Assembly: GCA_002714185.1 (NCBI GenBank)
Contig: PAWM01000010.1
Span: forward strand, 11,045 to 72,116
Direction: 5' to 3'
Length of the DNA stretch: 61,072 nt
DNA from: Flavobacteriales bacterium
GTDB lineage: Bacteria; Bacteroidota; Bacteroidia; Flavobacteriales; TMED113
This document shows, one piece after another, positions 26,816-37,700 of the stretch; positions within the stretch are counted from its first letter, which is position 1; every line of letters starts with the position of its first letter. The position numbers and the translations under genes are program-made. The notes beneath the pieces were generated by a model. That model worked only from the letters and a program-made list of their open reading frames with translations, searched no databases and had not been told where the DNA came from.

Positions 26816-27868
26816 TTGATTAAGTATATTTTTAATAAATTATTATATTCATTACTTGTTCTTTTCGGTGTTGTTACTATTATTTTCTTTTTATTTAATG
26901 TGATGCCTGCAGACCCGGCAAAAATGATGTTAGGTAATCGAGATAATGCTAAACAACTTGAGTTATTAAACAGTAAATATCATTTTGATAAACCTATTCA
27001 TAAACAATATTTTTATTATTTAAAAGATTTATCTCCTTTATCTATTCACTGTAATTCACCTATTTATCCATCTTATTTAAGTTTTCCATTAACTGATAAT
27101 TGTTATCTTGTATTAAAATGGCCTTATTTAAGAACATCTTTTTATCAAAAAAATATTTTAGTTTCTCAATTGATTTATAATGCTTTTCTAAATACACTTG
27201 TTTTATCAATTACTGCTATAATATTTTCATTAATTTTTGGTATTCCACTTGGCATTTTAGCTGCTTTGTTTAAAGATAGATTTTTAGATAAGTTTATTTC
27301 TTTTTTTAGCATACTAGGTATGTCACTTCCCTCATTTTTAGCTGCGGTTCTTATAGGATATATTTTTGCTTATAAATTACATTGGTTAACTAATTTAGAT
27401 ATCACTGGTAGTTTATTTATTGTAAGTGATATCGGTAACGGTCAGGAGTTATCTTTGAAAAACTTAATACTTCCCACTTTAACATTAGGGATTAGACCTA
27501 TAGGTGTGATAGTTAATTTAACCCGTACTGCATTAATTGATGAATTAAATGCTGATTATATTTATTTAGTTAGATCTAAAGGATTTAACATGAGATATGT
27601 TGTGTTAAAACATGCTTTACAAAATTCTTTAAGTTCCATCGTTACAGCAGCTTCTGGGTGGTTTGCAGGAATGTTATCAGGTGCTGTTTTTATAGAGTAT
27701 ATTTTTGGATGGAATGGTTTGGGAAAATTACTTGTAGATGGCTTGATTAGTATGGATTTTCCTTTAGTTATGGGAGTTATTTTAGTCATTGCAACATGTT
27801 TTATTATTATTAACATATTAGTAGATTTAATCTATCTTTGGTTAGATCCTAGAGTTGAAATTAATTAA
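26816..27868 (+). CDS. DppB-type ABC transporter permease
   Basis: 350 aa inner-membrane permease. An N-terminal segment KYIFNKLLYSLLVLFGVVTIIFFL is followed by MPADPAKMMLGNRD, then a BPD_transp_1 core with about five more membrane helices, FGIPLGILAAL, and the coupling-helix EAA region TALIDELNADYIYLVRSKGF, the signature of DppB/OppB peptide permeases. Between residues 60 and 115 it has a loop with two Cys. The start is TTG at 26816. No DppC, ATPase or binding protein gene is adjacent, so it is an orphan in this window. tpiA follows after 10 bases. Confidence 0.85.
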   Translation: MIKYIFNKLLYSLLVLFGVVTIIFFLFNVMPADPAKMMLGNRDNAKQLELLNSKYHFDKPIHKQYFYYLKDLSPLSIHCNSPIYPSYLSFPLTDNCYLVLKWPYLRTSFYQKNILVSQLIYNAFLNTLVLSITAIIFSLIFGIPLGILAALFKDRFLDKFISFFSILGMSLPSFLAAVLIGYIFAYKLHWLTNLDITGSLFIVSDIGNGQELSLKNLILPTLTLGIRPIGVIVNLTRTALIDELNADYIYLVRSKGFNMRYVVLKHALQNSLSSIVTAASGWFAGMLSGAVFIEYIFGWNGLGKLLVDGLISMDFPLVMGVILVIATCFIIINILVDLIYLWLDPRVEIN

Positions 27869-27878
27869 TAGTTGAGAT

Positions 27879-28640
27879 ATGGAATATATTATTGGTAATT
27901 GGAAAATGAACAAAACACTTGATGAATCAATAAGTTTTGTGCAAAAATTAGATTTAGATGTTAAGAATTTAAATCTTAAAAAAAATCTTAATATTTTTAT
28001 ATCTCCTCCCAGTATTTTTCTCCCATCACTAAGCCAATTAGATAATTCAATACAATTTATGGGGCAGAATATTGCTTTTGAAGACTCTGGTGCTCTTACT
28101 GGAGAGTTATCAGCCAATATGTTAAGCCAATATGTTAATCATATTATTATTGGACATTCCGAAAGAAGACTTTATTTTCATGAAAATGACAAAATTCTAT
28201 ATAATAAATTAAAATTATGTTTTAATTACGGTATGGTGCCTGTGTTTTGTGTTGGTGAAAATAAAGAGGATAGGGATTCAGGAAATTATTTACGAGTTAT
28301 TGAAAAGCAATTAGAAAACACTATTATGTTATTCGCTAATTCAGAATTATGTAATATAATTGTTGCATATGAACCTATTTGGGCAATTGGAACAGGTATA
28401 ATACCTTCATATAATCAAATTCAAGAGGTTCATACTTACATTAGAAATTTATTAAAATCGAAACAGGGTGATTGTATATTAAGTGATATTCCGGTCCTTT
28501 ATGGTGGTAGTTGTACTTCAAAAAATGCAAAATTAATTTTACAACTGCAAAATGTAAATGGTTTATTAATTGGTGGGGCATCTTTAGATCTTTTACATTT
28601 TGAAGAAATTATTAGTATTGCAAATGAAATTTCTTCCTAG
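27879..28640 (+). CDS. tpiA: Triose-phosphate isomerase
   Basis: Interconverts dihydroxyacetone phosphate and glyceraldehyde 3-phosphate. 253 aa, family length. GNWKMNK holds Lys9, IIGHSERR holds the electrophilic His93, and VAYEPIWAIGTG holds the catalytic base Glu165 and the flexible loop 6. YGGSCTSKNAK and GLLIGGASLD close the phosphate site. The start ATG at 27879 gives the standard N-terminus. It is the only glycolytic gene in the window and sits at the end of a DUF1599-BT_3928-permease run; the following large gene starts 22 bases after its stop. Confidence 0.98.
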   Translation: MEYIIGNWKMNKTLDESISFVQKLDLDVKNLNLKKNLNIFISPPSIFLPSLSQLDNSIQFMGQNIAFEDSGALTGELSANMLSQYVNHIIIGHSERRLYFHENDKILYNKLKLCFNYGMVPVFCVGENKEDRDSGNYLRVIEKQLENTIMLFANSELCNIIVAYEPIWAIGTGIIPSYNQIQEVHTYIRNLLKSKQGDCILSDIPVLYGGSCTSKNAKLILQLQNVNGLLIGGASLDLLHFEEIISIANEISS

Positions 28641-28662
28641 CTTAATAATGTTTCATAAACAG

Positions 28663-31600
28663 ATGATAATGCATAGATTTTTTCTTATATTTTTTCTTAT
28701 AATTTTATTTTCTAACTATTCAAATTCTCAAGATTCTTATAAAGAATTCAAAGAAGATGTGTATTTAATGATGGATGAAAATTCTAATTCAAAAAATAGA
28801 AAAAAAATCAGGAAATTTTTTAGAATATTAAAATCAAAAGAGCTGTCACAAGAAATGAAATCAAAAATTTATCTTGTTTTAACTGAGTTTGAAAAAAGAG
28901 GGTTGTATTTAAATGCACATTATGTCAAATTTTTCAATTTATTTCTTGAATCATTTGAAAGTAGTAAAGATCAAATTGTTTTTAATAGTTTCTTAGATTA
29001 TTTAATTATGAATAATCATATGTACACTGATTTAAATTTAAATTATATATTTTCAGATTTAGAGAAATTTTTAAAAAGTAGAGTTTTGAATAATAGAGCA
29101 GACTTTACCTGGAAAACTGTTGGTGAATTTAATATTAATGTTAATGAAGATGAAAGCTTTAAAATAAATTTTTTAGATTGTGATTTAATTCTTTTTAATT
29201 CATCTGATACAATTAAGTTTTTTAATGTTAAAGGCTACTATGATCTTATCAATAATAATTTTAATGGACAATTTGGTCGATCGGATTATATTAACGAAGA
29301 TGTTTTTGTTGAATTTCAATTTAATAATTTTATTATTGACTTGAGAAAAGATTTTGTTACAATCAATAATGCATCTATTTCTATTTTTGGTGCAGTTGGT
29401 GCAACAGCTGAAGGTATTTATAAAAATAAGCTGTCATCATCTAATAATTTTCCGAATTTTACTTCAGTTAATGATGATTATATGTTAAGAATTTTTAAGA
29501 ATTTTTATATTGATGGTGGTTTTCAGTTAAAGGGAGATAATTTATTTATTTATAGGCACGAAAAACCTGTTGAATTGAGGTTTAAAAATAATAAATTAGA
29601 TTATTTATTTATTGCAAATGATTTTCAATTAAATGATGGAAAAATATATAGTGCAAATACTAATTTTTCTATCTCTAATAACTTAGGCTCACTTACTCAT
29701 CCATCTACATATTTTACTTATGATGATTATGATAACAAAATATCTATTGATAGATTATCTGGTAAAAGAGGCCTAAATCCAATTAGAAATACTTTTCATG
29801 GTCTCAGTATGTATGTAGATAAAATGGAGATTGACTTAATTGATGATAATTGTTATTTATTTCATTATGCACAAGGAAGTGATATCAGTGTGTTATTTGA
29901 ATCTGATAATTATTATAGTCTAAAAAAGTATCATGACATAGATAGATTAGATTTAAATCCACTTTTGCTGCTTCTTCAATTTGATGAAAATTATCCTCAT
30001 CAACAAGAACATCTTGTGAATGATTTTTCTATTTTTAGTGGTTTTGAAATTGAGGATATAATAAATATATTATTAGAACTTGAGATTTTCGGTTTTGTAA
30101 ATTATAATTCTTTTAAAGGTTCATTTTCAATATTGCCATGGGCACATAATTTTCAAAAATCATATAAAAAAAAATATGATTATGATTCTTTTAAAATAGA
30201 ATCACTAGCAGCTATTGGTGATACAGTAGCTGATATTGATTTATATTTGAATAAAATGGAGATTAATAAAGTTCATAAAATTAACCTCACAAATAGATAT
30301 AATATCAATCTTTATCCAATGTCAAATAAACTTATGTTCTTTAAGAATAAATGTTTTTATATGGACGGAAATATTGATTTAGGTTCTTTTGCATTTTCTG
30401 GAAAAGATATAAGTTTTGACTACGATAGTTTTGCTTTTTATTTTTCAAAAAATTCTTTAATGTCATTCCTTGTTGATAGTAAAAATGAAATTTCATCTTC
30501 AATAATTCATTTTGATAATGGTATTCTTTATTTGGATTCAACAAATAATAAATCAGGTGCAAGTAAGATTAATGATTTTCCAAAATTTTCTACTATTGCC
30601 TCATCACATCTAAGTTATAATAATGAACCTGTTCTATTTTTGATTAATCCATTTACTGTCAGTTATTTACATGATATTTCATTAAATAACTTATCATTTA
30701 ATGGTAATATATTTCTTGATGGTATGAAGATAGGTCCTGAGAGTATTCTTAAATTTAATGCAACTAATAATTTAGAAACTTATCTTGAGAGAGATAAGTT
30801 TAATTTATATAAAGGAAAAGTGTCTTTAAATGGTTCTGTCCAATTAAGTGAAAAAGGACTTTTTGGATCTGGTCAATTCAACTCAAGTTCTGTAAATTTC
30901 TTTGCTGAAAAAATTCATTTATTGTCTGGCCAAATTGTTGGAAAAACAAATTCTATTATTAACGGAGATTTTTTAGTAGATATACCTTTTAGCTCTGAAT
31001 CATCTTTATTGAGTTTTAGTCCTTACTCAGACGAATTTATTGTTAAGTCTATAGAAGATACAATTTATATGTATGATGATATAAATTTTTTTGGTGACAT
31101 GTATTTTGATTCTGAAAACTTAAATGGAACTGGGGATTTGAATTTTATGAATTATAGTATTAAATCTGCACATTTTTATTTTTCAGAAAATGGTATTGCA
31201 TCTGCTGATGCAAATTTTTCAATTAAGAATCACTATAATGATAAAGCAAAATTTTCAGTGTTAAGTACAAGTATTGAATATATTTTTAGTGAAAAAAGCA
31301 TATTAATGTATAAGAATAATAATCCATTCGTATTAGATGAGATAAATTATTCTATCGATTTTGATTTGGCATCATTGTATTTAGAAAAACAGCTAATAGA
31401 ATTCAGTAATAATAATACATCTCAGGAAGGTGTTTTATCTTCTTCTAGATATGGAAAAAAAGCTTTTAAGTATAATGCTCAAGATGTTGCTTTTGATATA
31501 AATAAGAATGAATTGTGCGTTGCAAATGGTATTCAATTAGAAATAAAAAACTTTTGGATTCAGCCTGAAAATAATAAATTTTGTACTCTAACTAATGGCG

Positions 31601-31722
31601 ATTTCCCAGTTTTTACTAATAGTACTTTAATTAAAAAAAGATGGTTATTTAAAGATAAATTAATTAATAATAAACATGTTGTCATAAAACCCTCATTGAA
31701 GCATTTAATTCTTGACAATTAA
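28663..31722 (+). CDS. Large exported protein of unknown function
   Basis: About 1019 aa from ATG 28663; 28648 and 28669 are alternatives, and an open frame back to 28600 overlaps tpiA and is rejected. A signal peptide (MHRFFLIFFLIILFSNYSNSQ-like) is clear. Residues ~25-150 are helical and charged; the rest is long beta-rich sequence with many short hydrophobic strands and phrases such as GLFGSGQFNSSS, NGTGDLNFMNYS and ADANFSIKNHY, recalling elongated periplasmic or outer-membrane beta structures. No T9SS sorting domain, no Cys-rich repeats and few Cys, so it differs from the adhesins that follow 75 bases later. I do not recognise the family. Role may be envelope-related; that is speculation from export and shape. 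Confidence 0.7.
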   Translation: MIMHRFFLIFFLIILFSNYSNSQDSYKEFKEDVYLMMDENSNSKNRKKIRKFFRILKSKELSQEMKSKIYLVLTEFEKRGLYLNAHYVKFFNLFLESFESSKDQIVFNSFLDYLIMNNHMYTDLNLNYIFSDLEKFLKSRVLNNRADFTWKTVGEFNINVNEDESFKINFLDCDLILFNSSDTIKFFNVKGYYDLINNNFNGQFGRSDYINEDVFVEFQFNNFIIDLRKDFVTINNASISIFGAVGATAEGIYKNKLSSSNNFPNFTSVNDDYMLRIFKNFYIDGGFQLKGDNLFIYRHEKPVELRFKNNKLDYLFIANDFQLNDGKIYSANTNFSISNNLGSLTHPSTYFTYDDYDNKISIDRLSGKRGLNPIRNTFHGLSMYVDKMEIDLIDDNCYLFHYAQGSDISVLFESDNYYSLKKYHDIDRLDLNPLLLLLQFDENYPHQQEHLVNDFSIFSGFEIEDIINILLELEIFGFVNYNSFKGSFSILPWAHNFQKSYKKKYDYDSFKIESLAAIGDTVADIDLYLNKMEINKVHKINLTNRYNINLYPMSNKLMFFKNKCFYMDGNIDLGSFAFSGKDISFDYDSFAFYFSKNSLMSFLVDSKNEISSSIIHFDNGILYLDSTNNKSGASKINDFPKFSTIASSHLSYNNEPVLFLINPFTVSYLHDISLNNLSFNGNIFLDGMKIGPESILKFNATNNLETYLERDKFNLYKGKVSLNGSVQLSEKGLFGSGQFNSSSVNFFAEKIHLLSGQIVGKTNSIINGDFLVDIPFSSESSLLSFSPYSDEFIVKSIEDTIYMYDDINFFGDMYFDSENLNGTGDLNFMNYSIKSAHFYFSENGIASADANFSIKNHYNDKAKFSVLSTSIEYIFSEKSILMYKNNNPFVLDEINYSIDFDLASLYLEKQLIEFSNNNTSQEGVLSSSRYGKKAFKYNAQDVAFDINKNELCVANGIQLEIKNFWIQPENNKFCTLTNGDFPVFTNSTLIKKRWLFKDKLINNKHVVIKPSLKHLILDN

Positions 31723-31797
31723 TTTTATCGTTTCATTCAAATTGTGTATTTTTAACTCTTGTGATTAATTGTTTTAACACGATTGATATAATATCAT

Positions 31798-34700
31798 ATG
31801 AATAGAATTTATTTTTTCATTTTTTTTATACTTGTTAGCTACATAACACCTGCTCAACAAAGTTCTTTGATTTTAACAGGTATTTCTCGTCCTAATAATT
31901 CATTTCCTGATAATGGAAATAATAATGCAAGATCAATTGAGTTGTATGTGGTTGAAGATATTATTGATCTTAGTGTTTATGGATTTGCTACAAGTAATGA
32001 GAATGCAGCGGGTGGGCAAAGTAATAATCCAATTCAATTAACTGAGGATGCTGATTTTTGGCCTGCAGGTTCATTCATTTATATTGCTAGAGATGGAGAT
32101 TTGTTTGAAGATTTACATGGTTTCCCTCCAGATTATGAATCAGGTGCTTTAAATTTTTATGGAGGTAATGAAAGTGGTCCAGGTCCAATTTGTGTGATAG
32201 AGTTATTATATTCACCTGGTTCTTGGAATGTTAATAACCTTCAAACAATAGATTTTTGGGCGAATAATAGTTTAGATTATGGTCTTTTCGGAGGTTGGTC
32301 AAAAAGACAAAATTGTTTTGGACCTAATGCTGGACCTATTAATTGGCAATATATGAATCCTGTCTTCCTTTCAGATAATGGTGATTTAACTAATCTTTAT
32401 GAAAATTTTGATATTGCAGAATGGTCATATGGAATTTCAGATCCGAATCCAATTGAATTTGGTACATATGAGCCATGTTTTGGTTGTACAAATCCACTTG
32501 CCGATAATTATGATATCAATTCAAACATAGAGAATGGCTCTTGTGTGATTTCTGATTGTACTGATCCAAATGCTGAAAATTATAATTCTAATGCTACAGA
32601 AGATAATGGTTCGTGTGTATATGCAGGTTGTGTAGATCCATTTTTTCTTGAGTATTATCTTCAAGGATATGAGGCAGATTTTGATAATGGCTCTTGTTCT
32701 AATATAATTAATCTTGGATGTTTTAACTCATCTGCATGTAATTACAATGAAAACACTAACCTTCCTTGTACCCAAATAGGAGAAGAAATATCGGGTTTTA
32801 CATTTCTGGGTATATTTAATGATCACGGTTATTATTTATCTAATGAAGTTGCATCTTGGGATTATGCAAACAATTATACAAATGTATTAGGAGGTTATTT
32901 AACATCTGTTACATCAGAGGAAGAGCAAAATTTTATTTATAACAATGTTAATTCAATTATTCCTAATAATTATTGGATTGGATTAAATGACATTAATAAT
33001 GAAGGTGTGTTTAGTTGGGTAAATGATGATGATTTTATTTTTGAAAATTGGAATACAGGTGAGCCTAATTCTGGTTTTGATGAAAATTATGTTGAAGTAT
33101 TTTCAGATAATTCTATATCTCCTGGTTTTTGGAATGATGCTCCAGGATCTGTTGAGAGATATTATGTGCTTGAACTAGAAGATCAGGATTGTTGCTTATT
33201 TGCTGACGGTATATGTCAAACTTGTTTAGATGGTGTGGTTTTGGAAAATGATAGTGATGGTGATGGTATATGTGATTGGGATGATTTAGGTTGTCAAGTC
33301 ACCGTTCAACCGATTATAACTAATCTTTGTGAAGGTGAATGGCAAATTTATTTAGATTTTCAATATGATACTAGCACATCCATTCCAGGCTTAGATGATA
33401 TTACTGCTTTTTTTATTTCTTCAGGCACATTATATGAGCCAGAACAATCTTTTGTAACTACGAATTCTGAGTATGATTTAGTATATAATATCAATACTCC
33501 TGGTGATTATATTATATCTTTTCAATCAAGTTCTGAATGTAATTTTGGAGAATTTCCTATATCAATTTTAGAGTCAGTTGATTTAAGTTTAACATATTCT
33601 TTAGATGCAATACCTTGTCAGGGTGGTTTTTTAACAGGATTTTTAGACGGACCATCAGGGATTTACTCAGTTTATGTTGATGGAATCTATGAAACTGACT
33701 TAAGCATTGGTTTAGAAAATGTTGTATTTGATAGCTGGAATGGGAATGTGGGTTCAGATTGCAATGGAAATGTTCTTTTTGGAAATGCTACAGAAAATCA
33801 AACAATTGCATTAGGTGGTTTTTCAGGTTTGCAAATTGGCGATCAAATAGGTGCATTTTATATTCACCCAACTTGTGGATTAACAAGTGGAGGTGATATT
33901 GAATATGATGGTAGTAATACACTTACAATATCTGTCTGGGCTAATGATCCTAATACTCTTCCAGTAGAAGGTTTTAACCCCGGTGATGAAATTATTTGGT
34001 TAGTAAACTCAGATGGAATAATTTATAATGCTGATATCAATTGGAACACTTCAGGAAATGGTTTGATTTCAGGTGAATATTTTGCACCAGCAGGTCTTGG
34101 TGCTACAACATCCTTTAGTATTGGTGGTGATTACGAGGAATCTTTTTCTGTTGAGCTCAGTACTGGTGCACATTCAGTTACTGTTTTCGATGGAAGTTGT
34201 CTTATTTTAGAAGAAAATGATATATTTATTGAAGACTCACAGTCTGTTAATGATGCTGTTTTAAATATTGTAGATGCTACTTGTGAAGATGTAAATGATG
34301 GTTCTATCACTGTTCAAGGATTAAGTGAAAATTCAACTTATGAACTAACATTAGTACTTATTGGTCCAAATACTACATTTACTGCTAACGGTAATTCTTT
34401 TGAAAATCTACCCTCAGGAACATATTTTATAAATATTCTTGACTTAACTTGTGATGAATCTTTTACTGATTTTGATATTATAGTTGGAGCCTCAGGATTA
34501 ATAGATGACTGTGGAGTGTGTGATAGTGATCCTACTAATGATTGTGTGCTTGGTTGCTCTGATGAATTAGCATGTAATTTTGATCCAAATGCTACCGATA
34601 ATGATTCTTGTGATTACTCTTGTTTGGGTTGTGATGGTATAGCAAATAGTGGTCTGGAATTTGATATTTGTGGTATTTGTGGAGGTGATAACACATCATG

Positions 34701-37700
34701 TATTGGATGCACAGATTTTAGTGCTTGTAATTATAACTCTGTTGCTTTATTTGATGATGGCTCCTGTGATTATAGTTCTTGTGTAGGTTGTACAGATGAG
34801 CAGGCATGTAATTATAATGCTATTGCTATAATCTCTGATAATTCTTTATGTGATTATAGTTCTTGTGCTGGTTGTACAGATGAGCAGGCATGTAATTATG
34901 ATTTAGGAAGTACAATTGATAATGGTTTATGTGAGTATTTAACATGCACTGGTTGTACAGATGAGCAGGCATGTAATTATGATTTAGGAAGCACAATTGA
35001 TAATAATTCATGTGAGTATTTAACATGTGCTGGCTGTACAGATGAGCAGGCATGTAATTATTCCTCTGAAGCTACCATATCTGATGAATGTTTTTATACT
35101 GATGGTATTTGTGATACTTGTGAAAATAACATTATAATTGATAATGACCTTGATAACGATGGCATATGTAATGACGATGAAATATTAGGCTGTACTAATC
35201 CATTATTTGATGAATATAATCCTGCTGCAACCGAGAATGATGGTTCTTGTCTAACTCTCTCTTTAATTGGTTGTACAGACGAAGAGGCATGTAATTATAA
35301 TCCTGCTGCAACTGAGGAAGATGGACTATGTTTATATGCAGATGAACCATGTGAAGAATGTTTTGGTGCTCTTGTATGGTTTTTTGATTTAGATGGGGAT
35401 GGAATCTGTGATGATGAAGAAATATCTGGATGTCAAGATGTTTTGGCTTGTAATTATAATGAAGATGCATCTGATAATGATGATTCGTGTATATATGTTG
35501 AAAATAATTGTGATATATGTTCAGGAGAAATTGATGGTTCTGGCTATATAATTAATAATGATTCTGATAATGATACAATCTGTGATGATGATGAAATAAT
35601 TGGTTGTCAGGATCCTCTAGGTTGTAATTATAATCAATCAGCAACAGAACAAGGAGCATGCCTGTATCCGGATGATGAATGTGAAACTTGTGAAAATGGC
35701 TTAGTTGTAAATAATGATGTTGATAATGACGGTGTGTGCGATTGGAACGAGATAATTGGATGTACTAATCCACTATATGAGGAATACAATCCTTTAGCAA
35801 CTGAAGATGATGGCTCTTGTGTTACATTAACAGTTTATGGTTGCACCGACGAAGAAGCATGTAATTATAATGTTGATGCTACAGATAATGATAATTCATG
35901 TATTTATCCCGAAGATATATGTGAAACATGCGAAAATGGATTAGTAGTAAATAATGATGAAGATAATGATGGAATTTGTGATTGGGATGAAATTGAGTTA
36001 TGCGATCAGTTCGATTTTGTATCTTCTTCTGATGTGTCACAACCCTGTGAAGAAGGGGATTTTGGTTCTATTTCTATTACCATAGATTCTTTATTTATTA
36101 ATGATGACTTGATGTTTCAGTGGTCAGGCTTTGATTATTCAGGTAATAATATAGATTTAGGTGAACAAATTAATAATGAAGATTTGGTTAATTTAGATCC
36201 GGGAGTTTACACATATATTATTGATAATGGTCTATGTGTTCAACAAGGTTTTGAAACTGTTAATGTTGGTCAAAATTTAGAATTTGTTGTTCAAGAGCCA
36301 TATTTCTTTGATAATCCATTTAATCAATATTCGATTCAGTGTTTTGGTGATACAACAGCTTCGATGTATTTAGAATTTATTGGCGGTCAGCCACCGTATG
36401 ATCTTTATATTTCCGTAAATGGTGTTTTAGGCCCTGTTGATTTTGATATTACTGACGGTCAAATAATTAATGAACCTTTTCCTTATACATATGATGATTT
36501 TTATAATTTATGGAATGGTCCTAATAATGATATTGATGTTACATCTATTGGAGGAAGTTATCAATTTATTATTCAAGCTGCTGATGGTCAATGTAGTGTA
36601 GTTAGTGATGTTTTTAATTTTAATGAGCCAAATTTACTAACTCTAGATGTTATTAACATTGATGTTGATTGTTTTGATATTGATTCTGAGGGTAATCAAA
36701 TTCCAGATGGTCAGATTATTTTAAATATTTCAGGTGGAGCACCACCTTACAATATTCAATTTGATAATACTTCTGACGGTGTTTCAGATTATGAAACTAA
36801 TTGGGGGGGTAACGATTTACCAATTAATAATTTAGAATCTGGTACTTATAATTTTACTATTTCAGATTTAAATGGATGTGTTATACTTGATACAATTATT
36901 ATTCAGGATATAGATCCAATTTTTATTTCATCCTATGGAGATCAATATAATTGTTTTAATCCTGACTCTGATGGTAATCAAATTCCAAATGCTTTTTTAA
37001 ATTTTGAATTTAGTGGTGGTACACCTCCTTATAATTATCAATTTCTTCAAAATGATGAAAATGGAATTCCCGTTGCTTTTATTCAAGGTATAACTAACAA
37101 CTCTATAGAGTTTAATGATTTACAGGTAGGTGATTATTATATTGGTGTGACCGACTCAAATGGTTGTAGTGCATTAAATTTAACACTACCTGATGGAGGT
37201 ACAATATCTGAAAACTCTGATGGCTTATTTTACATTAATGGTCCAAATGATTCTCCTTTAACAATTGTTCAATTAGACGAGATTTCAATTAACTATGAAG
37301 TTACACAACCTTTAATATGTTATGGTGATTCTGTTGCATATATTGATGTTTTAATTAATCAACCAAATTATAGTGGTAGCTTTGATGTATATGTTGATAG
37401 TTCAGGTGTTTTAATTGATAGCATAATTGAATATACTCCTTCAGGAGCAGCATTAAACTATTGTTTTTTTGCGGATGGAGACAATCAATCTATTGCCTTA
37501 ACTGGTTTAGGTAATGTATTTGTTAATCCTTTTGAAACTGATTTGCAGGATGGGGATATTATTGGTTTATTTCAACAGGTTCCAGTTAGTCCAGCAGCTC
37601 CGTCTGGGTATCTTTGTGTTGGAGGAATAACTGATAATAATAATCTTCCTGATTGTGATTATTGTTTCGAAGATATTATTAATGATTATCCTACTATTTG

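Noticed and set aside
31723-31797. TTGACA at 31712-31717 as a promoter of the giant gene
   Set aside because: No matching -10 or Bacteroidota TAnnTTTG box lies at a fitting distance; Bacteroidota promoters do not use TTGACA.
34786-35061. Regularly spaced repeats that might be a CRISPR array
   Set aside because: The ~81-bp units have no unique spacers of constant length, stay in frame and encode Cys-rich protein units; no cas genes are present.
34826-35470. Long open frames on the - strand within the giant adhesin gene
   Set aside because: They are shadows of the repetitive + strand coding sequence: translations are His/Tyr/Leu-rich repeats without signal, domain or conserved start.
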